A stretch of DNA of 27,744 bases. Origin: JBIYSM02 sp044759095 (lineage in GTDB: Bacteria; Bacillota; Bacilli; Brevibacillales; Brevibacillaceae). The position numbers and the translations under genes were made by a program. Below, one piece after another: positions 1 to 7,639 of this stretch; position 1 is the first letter of the stretch, and each line of letters starts with the position of its first letter. Where the stretch lies: assembly GCF_044759095.2 (NCBI RefSeq), contig NZ_JBIYSM020000046.1, positions 1 to 27,744 on the forward strand, written 5' to 3'. The notes under the pieces were generated by a model. The model had not been told where the DNA came from. It did no database searches and saw only the letters and a program-made list of their open reading frames with translations.

Positions 1-67
1 ACTACTTCCATTTAGAGAGCTGAATTCCTTTTGTTTTTGACTTACCCCAGGAATTTTTCAGGGGAAA
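1..67. mobile_element. Right end of a probable insertion sequence (partial)
   Basis: Read on the minus strand from position 67, this segment begins TTTCCCCTGAAAAATTCC. The last bases of the window, read on the plus strand from 27604, begin TTACTCCTGAAAAAATCG. The two match at 14 of 18 positions and each abuts a CTAG (68-71 and 27600-27603), as expected for terminal inverted repeats with a 4-bp CTAG target duplication. No transposase can be recognised in the 67 bases shown. That the two ends belong to two copies of one element in direct orientation is inference. Confidence 0.5.
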
Positions 68-88
68 CTAGCTAACGCTTCGCCGGGC

Positions 89-143
89 GGGGCCCCGAAC
101 TCTTTTCTAGCGGCTGTATGGGATGTCCAAATTTATAAATTCT
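89..143 (+). repeat. Partial copy (right part) of the dispersed structured repeat
   Basis: These 55 bases match 18954-19008 at 47 positions without gaps, including GGGGCCCCGAA at the left and GGATGTCCAAATTTATA at the right. The bases just left of it (CGCCGGGCGGGG, 81-92) could form the 3' arm of a hairpin whose 5' arm is not next to it. The insertion-sequence end at 1-67 lies where the rest of the hairpin would be expected. This is therefore read as the right half of a repeat copy interrupted by an insertion. Confidence 0.6.
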
Positions 144-147
144 ACAC

Positions 148-183
148 TAAAAAAACCGGCCCCTTGTCAAAAACAGGAGCCGG
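148..183 (-). terminator. Rho-independent terminator of gltP
   Basis: CCGGC (156-160) pairs with GCCGG (179-183), extended inward by further G/C pairs. On the minus strand the hairpin is followed by an uninterrupted run of T (148-155). It lies 23 bases past the gltP stop codon. Confidence 0.85.
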
Positions 184-205
184 CTTGATTGGGCAAAAAA
201 CAGGA

Positions 206-1474
206 TCAGGCCACTTGCGACGCGGATTTGCCCAAGACTCTTTTCGCTGCTTTCGAATCAAACTGACCTTCCCAACGAGAAATCACGATCGCGGCGAGCG
301 AGTTGCCAATCACGTTGACCACTGTGCGGGCCATATCGAGAATGCGGTCAATACCAGCGATAAACGCCAGACCCTCGACAGGAATACCGACAGAACCAAG
401 TGTAGCCAACAGGACTACAAAGGAGACACCTGGTACTCCGGCGATCCCTTTCGACGTTACCATCAACACCAGAACCAGCGTGATCTGAGCACTGAGGGAC
501 ATCTCAATGCCATACATCTGTGCGATGAAGATCGCGGCAAGTGCCTGGTAGAGCGTGGAACCGTCCAGGTTAAACGAATAACCGGTCGGAATCACGAACG
601 ACGTAATCGCTTTGGAGCAACCCAGTTTCTCCATTTTTTCCATGATCTTCGGCAGGACGGTTTCCGAGCTGGCTGTAGAGTAAGCAAGCAGAAGCTCATC
701 CTTCAGAAGCTTGATAAAGGAGAAAATGGAGATTCCGCACATCCGTGCGATGACTCCCAAAACAACGACCACGAAGAACAGCATCGAGAGGTGTACGCTG
801 ACTACCAGTTTACCCAGCGGAATCAGCGAGGCAACACCAAACTTGGACACCGTTACCCCGATCAAAGCGAACACGCCGAACGGAGCGAACTTCATGATAA
901 AGTTTACGACCCAGAACATGGCGTCAGCAACACCCTGGAAAAAGTTCAGAACCGGCTTTCCTTTTTCGCCGATGGCTGCCACACCCAAGCCGAAAATGAC
1001 GGCGAAGAAGATGATCGCCAGCATGTCGCCGTTGGCCAGCGCCTCCATCACGTTTTTCGGCACGATGTTCACAAACGTTTCGGCGAATCCATGGCTTTTC
1101 GTTGTTTCAGCTGTGTCTACATACTTCTGGATATCGGTTTTGGCCAGTTGCGCCATGTTGACTCCCGCTCCCGGCTGGAACAGGTTGGCTGCCAAAAGAC
1201 CGACAATAATCGCAATCGTGGTAACGATTTCAAAATAAAGAATCGTCTTTCCGCCGATTTTTCCCAGTTTTTTCACATCGCCTACGCCAGCTACCCCGAC
1301 GATCAGCGTGGAGAGAACGATCGGGACAACGATCATTTTAATCAAGCGAATAAAAATATCTCCAATCGGCTTCAATACACTCTCGATGGCAGGATTACCG
1401 TAAAACAGCGCACCTACGATAATACCAAGAATCAAACCGGCGAAAATTTGAATTGCCAAACCGTATCGTTTCAC
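206..1474 (-). CDS. gltP: Proton/sodium-glutamate (dicarboxylate) symporter, DAACS family
   Basis: This 422-residue membrane protein belongs to the dicarboxylate/amino acid:cation symporter family and probably takes up glutamate or aspartate with H+ or Na+. The family signatures are all present: the serine-rich hairpin STASSET (266-271), NLDGS (302-306), GIAGVPG (343-349) and the C-terminal substrate-binding stretch DRILDMARTVVNVIGN (376-391). The length is normal for the family. The ATG start is preceded by GAGGTGG at good spacing. It is a single-gene unit with a promoter at 1549-1577 and a terminator at 148-183. The close match of the C-terminal half to E. coli GltP motifs favours GltP/GltT over a C4-dicarboxylate carrier. 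The coupling ion cannot be read from the sequence. Confidence 0.93.
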   Translation of the reverse strand: MKRYGLAIQIFAGLILGIIVGALFYGNPAIESVLKPIGDIFIRLIKMIVVPIVLSTLIVGVAGVGDVKKLGKIGGKTILYFEIVTTIAIIVGLLAANLFQPGAGVNMAQLAKTDIQKYVDTAETTKSHGFAETFVNIVPKNVMEALANGDMLAIIFFAVIFGLGVAAIGEKGKPVLNFFQGVADAMFWVVNFIMKFAPFGVFALIGVTVSKFGVASLIPLGKLVVSVHLSMLFFVVVVLGVIARMCGISIFSFIKLLKDELLLAYSTASSETVLPKIMEKMEKLGCSKAITSFVIPTGYSFNLDGSTLYQALAAIFIAQMYGIEMSLSAQITLVLVLMVTSKGIAGVPGVSFVVLLATLGSVGIPVEGLAFIAGIDRILDMARTVVNVIGNSLAAIVISRWEGQFDSKAAKRVLGKSASQVA

Positions 1475-1548
1475 CCAACCACCTCACGATTACGAATTTC
1501 GATGAAAATACATGAATCGGTAACTATTTTCGAATCGACAACGGTGCT

Positions 1549-1577
1549 ATCATAACAAATTACGCACAAATTCACAA
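1549..1577 (-). promoter_or_regulatory. Sigma-A promoter of gltP
   Basis: On the minus strand TTGTGA (1572-1577), a 17-bp spacer and TATGAT (1549-1554) lie about 75 bases upstream of the start. The -35 element is part of the sequence TTGTGAATTTGTG, which recurs almost unchanged upstream of dtpT (3094-3107), so a shared regulator may bind over it. Confidence 0.6.
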
Positions 1578-1620
1578 TAACTAAAATAAATTTCAATATT
1601 ATTAATCAAAATGAATGAGA

Positions 1621-1650
1621 GAAAGCCCCCCTCTGAGGCAGGGGACTTTC
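1621..1650 (-). terminator. Hairpin downstream of dtpT, probable terminator
   Basis: GAAAG (1621-1625) and CCCC (1627-1630) pair with GGGG (1641-1644) and CTTTC (1646-1650) around one mismatch. It starts 11 bases past the dtpT stop codon. The following minus-strand sequence is pyrimidine-rich but lacks a clean T-run, so the terminator strength is uncertain. Confidence 0.55.
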
Positions 1651-1660
1651 GCGACCTTTG

Positions 1661-3022
1661 TTACTCCATCATTTTGACCAGCTTGTTGGAGATCAATAAA
1701 AGCACCAGGCCTAATCCGACAGCCATCAAACCGATCAAGCCAAACACTTCGAAATATCCCAGAGTTTCCGTTGTGGAAGCCAGTTGACCCGCCAGGATGT
1801 TCGCCACACCGGAGCTGGCCAGCCATACGCCCATCAGCAGGGATGCGAGCTTCACCGGAGCGATTTTGCTTACCATCGACAACCCTACCGGGGAGAGGAA
1901 CAATTCCCCGAGGGTATGCAGAAGATACGTGAACACAATGAACGAGACGTTTGCCTTCTGCGGCATGTTCGCCTCGTCGCTGCCCGTCTGCATCACGGCC
2001 AGCAGAAGCACTACATAACCCAAACCGAGCAGGATCATCCCGAAGGCCATTTTCGTCGGGATGCTCAGATCGCCCCGTTTTGTATAGGAAAGCTTGACCC
2101 ACAGGGCGGACAGAACAGGTGCCAGAATCACGATAAAGAGCGGGTTTAAGGATTGGAACCAGGATGTTGGAACTTCCCAACCGCCCATTTGTCGGTCAAC
2201 AAACTTGTCTGTGTACAGAGTAAGCGAGCTTCCCGCCTGTTCAAAGCCGGCCCAGAAGAATACCACGAAGCAGGCCAAAATCACAATCACTGCCGTTCTT
2301 TGCTTTTCCTTCTTGGTCAATGGAGCATTCGTCTTTTCTCCGGCTTCTGGCTTAACCGATTTTCCTACCGGCTTTTTGCCGATATCTCCGAGATAGCGGT
2401 TAGCCAACGTGTTGAACAGGATCTGACCGATCACCATCCCGATCGCCGCTGCCAGGAAACCGTATTTGAAACCGTATTGGACGACACCGTTCACCGTGGT
2501 TTTGAAGTAGTCTTCGGCCAGGTAACCGCAAACCAACGGGGCAAAGAAAGCGCCAATGTTGATGCCCATATAGAAGATGGTGAATGCGGCGTCTCTTCTG
2601 TTGTCCTTTTCCCCGTACAATTCACCGACCAGGGTAGAAATGTTCGGTTTGAAGAAACCGTTTCCAATAATCAACAGACCCAAGCCTGCATACAAGCCCC
2701 ATTTGCTTTGGTCGGCGAACAGGACGAAGTTACCCAGCGCCATGGCAATACCGCCGATCGTAATCGCCAATCGTCTGCCGAGGTATCGGTCGGAAAGGTA
2801 TCCTCCAACCAGCGGAGTAAAGTACACGGCACCGGTAAAAAAGCCGTAAATGCTCATTGCGACGCTTTCCTCAAAGCCAAGACCGCCGCTGATCAGCGCA
2901 GTGGTCAAATACAGCGTCAGCAGCGCCCGCATGCCGTAATAACTGAATCGTTCCCACATCTCTGTAAAGAACAGCAGGTACAATCCCGGGGGATGTTTCT
3001 TCTGCGTCAGAACTGTTTCCAT
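1661..3022 (-). CDS. dtpT: Proton-dependent di/tripeptide transporter (POT/PTR2 family)
   Basis: This 453-residue major facilitator protein imports di- and tripeptides with protons. The POT signature ExxERFxYYG is at residues 21-30, followed by GNGFFKPNIS (120-129) and the PTR2 motif around FYMGINIGAFFAPLVCGYL (150-168). A longer reading to 3241 adds a lysine-rich, non-conserved 73-residue head; the ATG at 3022 is chosen because AGGAGG stands just before it and homologues begin close to the ExxERF motif. It forms its own unit between a hairpin (1621-1650) and a long upstream region with an inverted-repeat operator candidate. It could take up murein-derived peptides released by the neighbouring pathway, but nothing in the sequence shows this. 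Confidence 0.93.
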   Translation of the reverse strand: METVLTQKKHPPGLYLLFFTEMWERFSYYGMRALLTLYLTTALISGGLGFEESVAMSIYGFFTGAVYFTPLVGGYLSDRYLGRRLAITIGGIAMALGNFVLFADQSKWGLYAGLGLLIIGNGFFKPNISTLVGELYGEKDNRRDAAFTIFYMGINIGAFFAPLVCGYLAEDYFKTTVNGVVQYGFKYGFLAAAIGMVIGQILFNTLANRYLGDIGKKPVGKSVKPEAGEKTNAPLTKKEKQRTAVIVILACFVVFFWAGFEQAGSSLTLYTDKFVDRQMGGWEVPTSWFQSLNPLFIVILAPVLSALWVKLSYTKRGDLSIPTKMAFGMILLGLGYVVLLLAVMQTGSDEANMPQKANVSFIVFTYLLHTLGELFLSPVGLSMVSKIAPVKLASLLMGVWLASSGVANILAGQLASTTETLGYFEVFGLIGLMAVGLGLVLLLISNKLVKMME

Positions 3023-3076
3023 TTCTGCTCCTCCTGATGACTGAAAAATTTGTTTAGTATGAATGAATTTCAATAC

Positions 3077-3107
3077 TGTGAAATCAATCTTAACACAAAT
3101 TTCACAA
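3077..3107 (-). promoter_or_regulatory. Inverted-repeat operator candidate upstream of dtpT
   Basis: TGTGAAAT (3077-3084) and ATTTCACA (3099-3106) form a perfect 8-bp inverted repeat with centres 22 bp apart, about two helical turns, 55-85 bases before the dtpT start. The distal half extends to TTGTGAAATTTGTG on the minus strand, nearly identical to the sequence over the gltP -35 box. No clear -10/-35 pair was found for dtpT. Confidence 0.45.
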
Positions 3108-3245
3108 AGACCTATTTTTTTTATTCTTTTCTTTTTTATTTCTTTTAGCTCTTTTAGCTTTTTTGGTACTCTTCCGATAGTTTGTCCATTCCGGCATGAT
3201 TCGCTTCTGTTATTATCCTTCATTTCTATTTTTTTACACAAAAAA
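3108..3245. other. Strand-asymmetric polypyrimidine tract, no gene seen
   Basis: The plus strand of about 3108-3170 is almost pure pyrimidine, with two near copies of CTTTTAGCT. The remainder to 3245 is AT-rich. The only open frame here is a lysine-rich artefact on the minus strand. It fills the gap between the dtpT control region and the 129-bp repeat. Confidence 0.5.
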
Positions 3246-3374
3246 TAAAAAAAGCTTCGATTGAAGCCCTCTCGAAGAAGCTGGTTCTTCGTTAGAGGAA
3301 ACTTTTTATGCGTTCCGGAAAGTTTATTTCAGGACGCTTTCTCACGGTGAAGCCCTTAAACTTTCCTACACGAT
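3246..3374 (+). repeat. 129-bp structured repeat, copy A
   Basis: It matches 18785-18913 at 127 of 129 positions with no gaps. The strand is arbitrary. It can fold into three hairpins: GCTTC-GATT-GAAGC (3254-3267), CCTCT plus CGAAGAA against TTCTTCG plus AGAGG (3268-3298), and GGAAAGTTTA with TAAACTTTCC (3317-3326 with 3357-3366). It has no plausible open frame. In copy B the block continues into a further hairpin and a right part; here it runs directly into a terminator. Confidence 0.85.
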
Positions 3375-3375
3375 G

Positions 3376-3405
3376 AAAAAACCGGGGAAAGCCCCCGGAG
3401 TTTTT
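3376..3405 (-). terminator. Bidirectional terminator after the MFS gene
   Basis: CCGGGG (3382-3387) pairs with CCCCGG (3393-3398). The minus strand continues into TTTTTT (3376-3381), and the plus strand has TTTTT at 3401-3405. It lies 15-40 bases past the stop of the MFS gene. Confidence 0.8.
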
Positions 3406-3419
3406 GTAATATGAAGTTT

Positions 3420-4640
3420 CTATCGTTCCCGGGCGAAAAAGATGAGGCCCATCGCCAGCACCAGCAGGATGGCCGCCAGATAAAAACCGGAGGCCATGCT
3501 TCCCGTTCTCTCGGCGATAAAGCCAGTCACATACGGCGCCACAATGGAAGAGCACATGCCGATGAAGTTGTAGACGGAAAATGCCTTGCTGTACGCCGCT
3601 TTCGGTACGTTGTCGGCAACGAATGCAATCAGCACCGGATCGAGCGCCATTTTGCCGGTCAAGCCGTAGAGCAAAAGGGCCGCAATCAGCAAGGTGTAGT
3701 CCTGAATGAAGACGATGGCGCAGATGGAGACAGCGGCACACGGCAGCATGACGGCTGCCAGCGGTTTGCGTCTGCCCAGCTTGTCCGACAACTTGCTGAA
3801 CATCAAAGCGCCTGGAATGGACGCCCAGGCCACGAGCGACGAAACGTATCCCACCTCCGATCCCTGCAGTCCCCGCTCATCCTGCAGGTAGTACGGCAGC
3901 CAGGTGAGAATCATGAAAAATCCGTAGAGGGAACAGAACAATACGGCGAAAATGATCAGCATGTTCCGGTTGCGAAACAGGGTCAGAAGCGGGATTGATT
4001 CCTGCGCTTCCACACTTCCTTTTTCCTGCGGGATGCGGCGCCCGTCCCGTACCGTCCACCAGATCATCAGCCCGACCAGGACCGTCGGAACAGCGAACAG
4101 CAGAAACAGCGTGCGCCAGGAAAAGTCCCAGACCAGCGAGACATAGCTGGATGCGATGTAGCCCAGTCCGATGCCGAAAGCTCCGCCGCTGTTGATCATT
4201 GCGCTGCCCAGACTGCGGTACTTCAGCGGAATGACTTCCGACGACAAGGCATACTGCGGGCCGTAATACGTTCCCTGCCCAATCCCCGTGAGAAATTGAA
4301 GCAGAAGAAACATCCCGTAACCGGTAACCAACCCCGTCGCACCGGTACACAATCCGAAAAACACGAAGCCCAGCACGAGAACCAGCTTCCGGCCGTACCG
4401 TTCCCCCAGCAAGCCGGATGGAATTTGGGCCAGGGCGTAAGCGAAAAAAAAGACGCTGGTGAGAAACCCGATTTGCGACTTGTCCAAAGCAAACTCCGCT
4501 TCAATTTGACCCAAAACCGGATTCAAGATCACCCGGTCGGCATAAATAAAAAACCAGCCTAAAAAGAAAACGATGACCACTTTCACCCAATAAGGGATCC
4601 CTGCTGGTGATTTGGTCAATACCTCTGCCTTTTGCTCCAC
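3420..4640 (-). CDS. MFS transporter, anion:cation symporter-like
   Basis: This 406-residue major facilitator protein has about 12 hydrophobic segments. Features include a DR pair in helix 1 (35-36), motif A GLLGERYGRK (76-85), and a central cytoplasmic loop around residue 200. The arrangement fits the ACS subfamily, whose members carry sugar acids, sialic acid or other organic anions. The start is a GTG preceded by AAGGAG at 8 bases. It follows the D-lactate/glycolate oxidase genes on the same strand, but has its own promoter (4679-4706) and terminator, so it is a separate unit. Lactate, glycolate or an amino-sugar acid are reasonable guesses; the substrate cannot be inferred from sequence alone. 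Confidence 0.85.
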   Translation of the reverse strand: MEQKAEVLTKSPAGIPYWVKVVIVFFLGWFFIYADRVILNPVLGQIEAEFALDKSQIGFLTSVFFFAYALAQIPSGLLGERYGRKLVLVLGFVFFGLCTGATGLVTGYGMFLLLQFLTGIGQGTYYGPQYALSSEVIPLKYRSLGSAMINSGGAFGIGLGYIASSYVSLVWDFSWRTLFLLFAVPTVLVGLMIWWTVRDGRRIPQEKGSVEAQESIPLLTLFRNRNMLIIFAVLFCSLYGFFMILTWLPYYLQDERGLQGSEVGYVSSLVAWASIPGALMFSKLSDKLGRRKPLAAVMLPCAAVSICAIVFIQDYTLLIAALLLYGLTGKMALDPVLIAFVADNVPKAAYSKAFSVYNFIGMCSSIVAPYVTGFIAERTGSMASGFYLAAILLVLAMGLIFFARER

Positions 4641-4678
4641 TCCTATCTCTCCTTAGAATGGACGTCTGTTTTTATCCC

Positions 4679-4706
4679 AGTATAGCAAAAAATTCAAACA
4701 AGTGAA
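4679..4706 (-). promoter_or_regulatory. Sigma-A-like promoter of the MFS gene
   Basis: On the minus strand TTCACT (4701-4706), a 16-bp spacer and TATACT (4679-4684) lie about 40 bases before the GTG start in an AT-rich stretch. Confidence 0.5.
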
Positions 4707-4871
4707 AAATTGAATTGTCGTCAGACAAGACTTGGGAAAATGAAACCCTTGATTGGCTCTGGGATAATATCCAGAGGTTCAACGGAACTGGAAAAGTGCC
4801 ACCAAAATGCTGATGACGGAATACTATGGTGCCTTTCTTCCCGAGATCAAGGCCCCTACAGCGAAGCAAAG

Positions 4872-4905
4872 AAACGCCTCCGTTTTCCATATAACGGAAG
4901 CGTTT
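4872..4905 (-). terminator. Terminator-like hairpin at the end of the muropeptide operon
   Basis: AAACGC (4872-4877) pairs with GCGTTT (4900-4905), and the inner TCCGTT pairs with AACGGA. It starts about 28 bases past the glcF stop codon. The minus strand continues with TTTC then TTTGC, so the T-run is imperfect. The rest of 4641-4932 holds only the MFS promoter. Confidence 0.6.
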
Positions 4906-4932
4906 TGCAGTGCTCTCCTATGAGGCAGCTTT

Positions 4933-6231
4933 TCAACGTTTTGGTTCGCTCACACGTGCCAGCAAATCCACCAGATGAACCGCTTCCATCCGGTCAGACA
5001 AGCCCGCACGGCGGATGCCCGCTTTCATCTGAAGCAGACAGCCGGGGTTGGAGGTCACCAGGATGTCGGCCTGCGTCGCGGCAACATGTTCCATCTTTTC
5101 TACCAGTATGCTGCTGGACATCTCCGGCTGCACCAGGTTGTAGATGCCGGCCGAACCGCAGCAGCGGTCTGCTTCAAACAACGGCACGAACGTTGCTCCC
5201 GGGATGTTTTGAAGCAGCTGGGCCGGATGCCTTGTCACCTTCATCCCGTTGCGCAGATGGCAGGAGGACTGGTACGAAATACGTTTGGCGAGCGGCTGCC
5301 ATTGGGACGTCTTAACCAGATCAACCAGCACTTCACTGATGTCCCGTACCCGCTGCGAAAACCAGGCGGCTTCTTCCTCCCACTCCGAATCCCCCTTCAG
5401 CAGGTGGTCGTACTCCTGCAAAAGCGCGCCGCAGCCGCCTGCGTTGGAAACGATGATGTCTACCCCTGCTTCTTTGAAGGCAGCCATGTTTCGTTTCGCC
5501 AGGGCACGAGCCTGCTCCCGCTCTCCGCTGTGCGCGTGCAGGGCGCCGCAGCACGCCTGCTCCGGCGGAATCACCACTTCGCAACCGGCATCTGCCAACA
5601 GCCGCACCGTATTCACGTTGGTCCCTTGAAACAAGACGTCCATGATGCAGCCGCGAAACATGCCCACCCGCAGCTTTCGCTCTCCTCTGGCAGGTACGAT
5701 GGTTCCCAGTTCCTCTGCCAAGCCACGGTTAGCGGCCTCCGGCATGATCGACTCCATTTCCTGGAGCTGCTGCGGCAGAATGCGAAGCAGTCCCGCCTTT
5801 CGAATGGCCTGCTGCAATCCGGTGCGCTGGTAGATGCCAAGCAGGCGTCCCAACCAATAAAGCCGCCTCTGGTGCGGCAAGAGATGCTCAAACGCCAGCT
5901 TGCGGATGACGCGCACCCACCATGGATGCTTGACGTAATCCTCGATTGCGTCGCGAGCCTGCTCAATCAGTTGACCATAATGAACCCCTGCCGGACACAC
6001 CGGCTCGCAGGCGCGGCAGCCGAGGCAAAGGTTCATCTGGTCCACAAAGTCCTGATCCGGCTCCATGATGCCATCCGCTACCGCTTTCATCAGGGCGATT
6101 CTGCCGCGCGGTGAAGCCGCTTCGTATCCCGTCTCGCGAAACGTGGGACAGGCGGGCTGACAAAAACCGCAGCGCATGCAGTTGGACAGTTCTTCGTAAT
6201 CCAGTTTGGCTGTCAGCTTTTCCTTAAGCAC
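4933..6231 (-). CDS. glcF: Iron-sulfur subunit of a GlcDF-type (D-)2-hydroxyacid oxidase
   Basis: This 432-residue protein has two ferredoxin-type clusters near the N-terminus (C18, C21, C24, C28 and C69, C72, C75, C79). Two CCG domains follow, with the ACCG and RCCGSAG signatures. It passes electrons from the flavin subunit towards the quinone pool. The GTG at 6231 is chosen: it overlaps the glcD stop by 8 bases, follows a GGTGGTGG stretch and gives a family-like N-terminus, whereas the longer frame to 6303 runs deep into glcD. It is the last gene of the operon. The family includes glycolate oxidases and D-lactate dehydrogenases; because murQ upstream makes D-lactate, D-lactate is the favoured substrate here (inference). 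Confidence 0.9.
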   Translation of the reverse strand: MLKEKLTAKLDYEELSNCMRCGFCQPACPTFRETGYEAASPRGRIALMKAVADGIMEPDQDFVDQMNLCLGCRACEPVCPAGVHYGQLIEQARDAIEDYVKHPWWVRVIRKLAFEHLLPHQRRLYWLGRLLGIYQRTGLQQAIRKAGLLRILPQQLQEMESIMPEAANRGLAEELGTIVPARGERKLRVGMFRGCIMDVLFQGTNVNTVRLLADAGCEVVIPPEQACCGALHAHSGEREQARALAKRNMAAFKEAGVDIIVSNAGGCGALLQEYDHLLKGDSEWEEEAAWFSQRVRDISEVLVDLVKTSQWQPLAKRISYQSSCHLRNGMKVTRHPAQLLQNIPGATFVPLFEADRCCGSAGIYNLVQPEMSSSILVEKMEHVAATQADILVTSNPGCLLQMKAGIRRAGLSDRMEAVHLVDLLARVSEPKR

Positions 6232-7639
6232 GATGGACCACCACCCTGTTTCGGGTTTCCCTAGCAAACATCTTGCCGGGGTTGAGAATGTTGTCCGGAT
6301 CAAATGCCTTTTTGATGGATTTCATGAGTTCCATGCCGGCCGCCCCCAGTTTCCACTCCAGAAACGGCGATTTCACCACACCGATCCCGTGTTCACCGGT
6401 AATCGTTCCGCCCAGTTCAATGGCGACGGCGAAAATCTCTTCAAACGCCCGCTCCACCCGTTCGATTTCCTCGTGATTTCGGGCGTCTGTCATGCAGGTG
6501 GGATGCAAGTTTCCGTCGCCGGCGTGTCCAAACGTGCAGATCTGTACGCCGTGCCTGTCTGCAATTTGCTGGATCGCCTCCACCATGGTTGTGATCTGTG
6601 CCCGCGGAACTGTGGCATCCTCCAGAATTGTGGTCGGCCGCAGCCGGGACAAAGCTGCCAGCGCGCTCCTCCGCGCCGTCATCACTTCTTCCGCTTCCTC
6701 GGCAGTGCCGGCTACCTGTGTGCGGACGGAACCGTTCTCCCGGCAGATCTGTGCGATCCGTTCCATGTCGCAATCGACAGAATGAGGATCGCCGTCCTGC
6801 CCGATGATCAAAACGGCTGCCATATCCGTGGGCAGTCCGATCTTTTTAAAGTCCTCCACCACTTTAATCGTGCCCTGATCCATAAATTCCAGCGTAGCCG
6901 GAATAATCCGGCTGGCGATGATGTCGGAGACCGTTTTGGCCGCCTGCGTCAGGTCGTGAAACATCGCCAGCATGACGCGCTGCGTCTTTGGTTTCGGAAT
7001 CAGCTTCAGCGTCGCCTCCGTGATAATGGCCAGCGTTCCTTCCGATCCGACCAAAAGCTTGGTCAGGTCGTAGCCAGCCACGTCTTTCATCAGTTTGCCC
7101 CCGGTGCGTATCACCTCGCCGTTCGCCAGCACGGCCTCCAGCCCGAGCACGTAGTCCTTGGTCGTGCCGTATTTGAGACCTCGCAGCCCTCCGGAACCCA
7201 AAGCAATGTTTCCTCCAATGGTGGAGACGACCATGCTGCTGGGGTCAGGCGGATAAAACAGCCCTTGTGATTCCACCGCCTGGTGAATCTCGATGGTTCG
7301 GACCCCGGGCTGGACGGTGATCGTCAGATTCTGCCCGTCGATCTCCAGAATCCGGTTCATCCGATTCAGCACGAGGACGATGCCGCCGCCAACCGGAACG
7401 GTTCCCGCGCACAGGTTGGAGCCGGCGCCGCGCGTCACGATGGGAATCTTGTGCTCCGCCGCGACCTTCACCACCTGACTCACTTCGTCCGTATTTTTCG
7501 GCATGACGACCGCATCAGGCAGTGACTGATGCATCGGAGTCGCGTCATAGGAATAGGCGACAAGCGCCTCCTGCTTATCCAGACAGTGGGCTTCTCCCAC
7601 AATGGCTCTCAATTTATTGCGAATCTCTTGCGGCAGCAT
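6224..7639 (-). CDS. glcD: FAD-binding subunit of a GlcDF-type oxidase, probable D-lactate dehydrogenase
   Basis: This 471-residue flavoprotein belongs to the FAD-linked oxidase (PCMH/VAO) family. The FAD-binding domain shows RGAGSNLCAG (70-79) and VAGYDLTKLLVGSEGT (187-202). The C-terminal domain shows GHAGDGNLHP (371-380) and GEHGIG (415-420). The ATG is preceded by GGGAGGAGGGG and lies 26 bases inside the nagB reading frame, so translation is probably coupled. There is no glcE, so this is a two-subunit enzyme as in Bacillus YsfC/YsfD, or like a split form of the fused flavin/iron-sulfur D-lactate dehydrogenases. The family can oxidise glycolate or D-lactate; the co-transcribed D-lactate-releasing MurQ argues for D-lactate. 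Confidence 0.9.
   Translation of the reverse strand: MLPQEIRNKLRAIVGEAHCLDKQEALVAYSYDATPMHQSLPDAVVMPKNTDEVSQVVKVAAEHKIPIVTRGAGSNLCAGTVPVGGGIVLVLNRMNRILEIDGQNLTITVQPGVRTIEIHQAVESQGLFYPPDPSSMVVSTIGGNIALGSGGLRGLKYGTTKDYVLGLEAVLANGEVIRTGGKLMKDVAGYDLTKLLVGSEGTLAIITEATLKLIPKPKTQRVMLAMFHDLTQAAKTVSDIIASRIIPATLEFMDQGTIKVVEDFKKIGLPTDMAAVLIIGQDGDPHSVDCDMERIAQICRENGSVRTQVAGTAEEAEEVMTARRSALAALSRLRPTTILEDATVPRAQITTMVEAIQQIADRHGVQICTFGHAGDGNLHPTCMTDARNHEEIERVERAFEEIFAVAIELGGTITGEHGIGVVKSPFLEWKLGAAGMELMKSIKKAFDPDNILNPGKMFARETRNRVVVHRA

Noticed and set aside
164..1555. A 463-codon plus-strand open frame opposite gltP
   Set aside because: Its product is rich in Arg, His, Gln and Asp with no domain, it lies fully antisense to a clear GltP gene, and it lacks a ribosome site.
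3023..3241. N-terminal extension of the dtpT frame
   Set aside because: The added residues are a lysine-rich run from an AT-rich intergenic tract; the ATG at 3022 has AGGAGG and matches the family start.
6232..6303. Longer glcF start at 6303
   Set aside because: It lies well inside glcD without a ribosome site; the GTG at 6231 gives the tight overlap usual for coupled genes.
4975..7270. Long plus-strand frames opposite glcF and glcD
   Set aside because: They are shadows produced by high GC codon bias of the real minus-strand genes; no recognisable domains.
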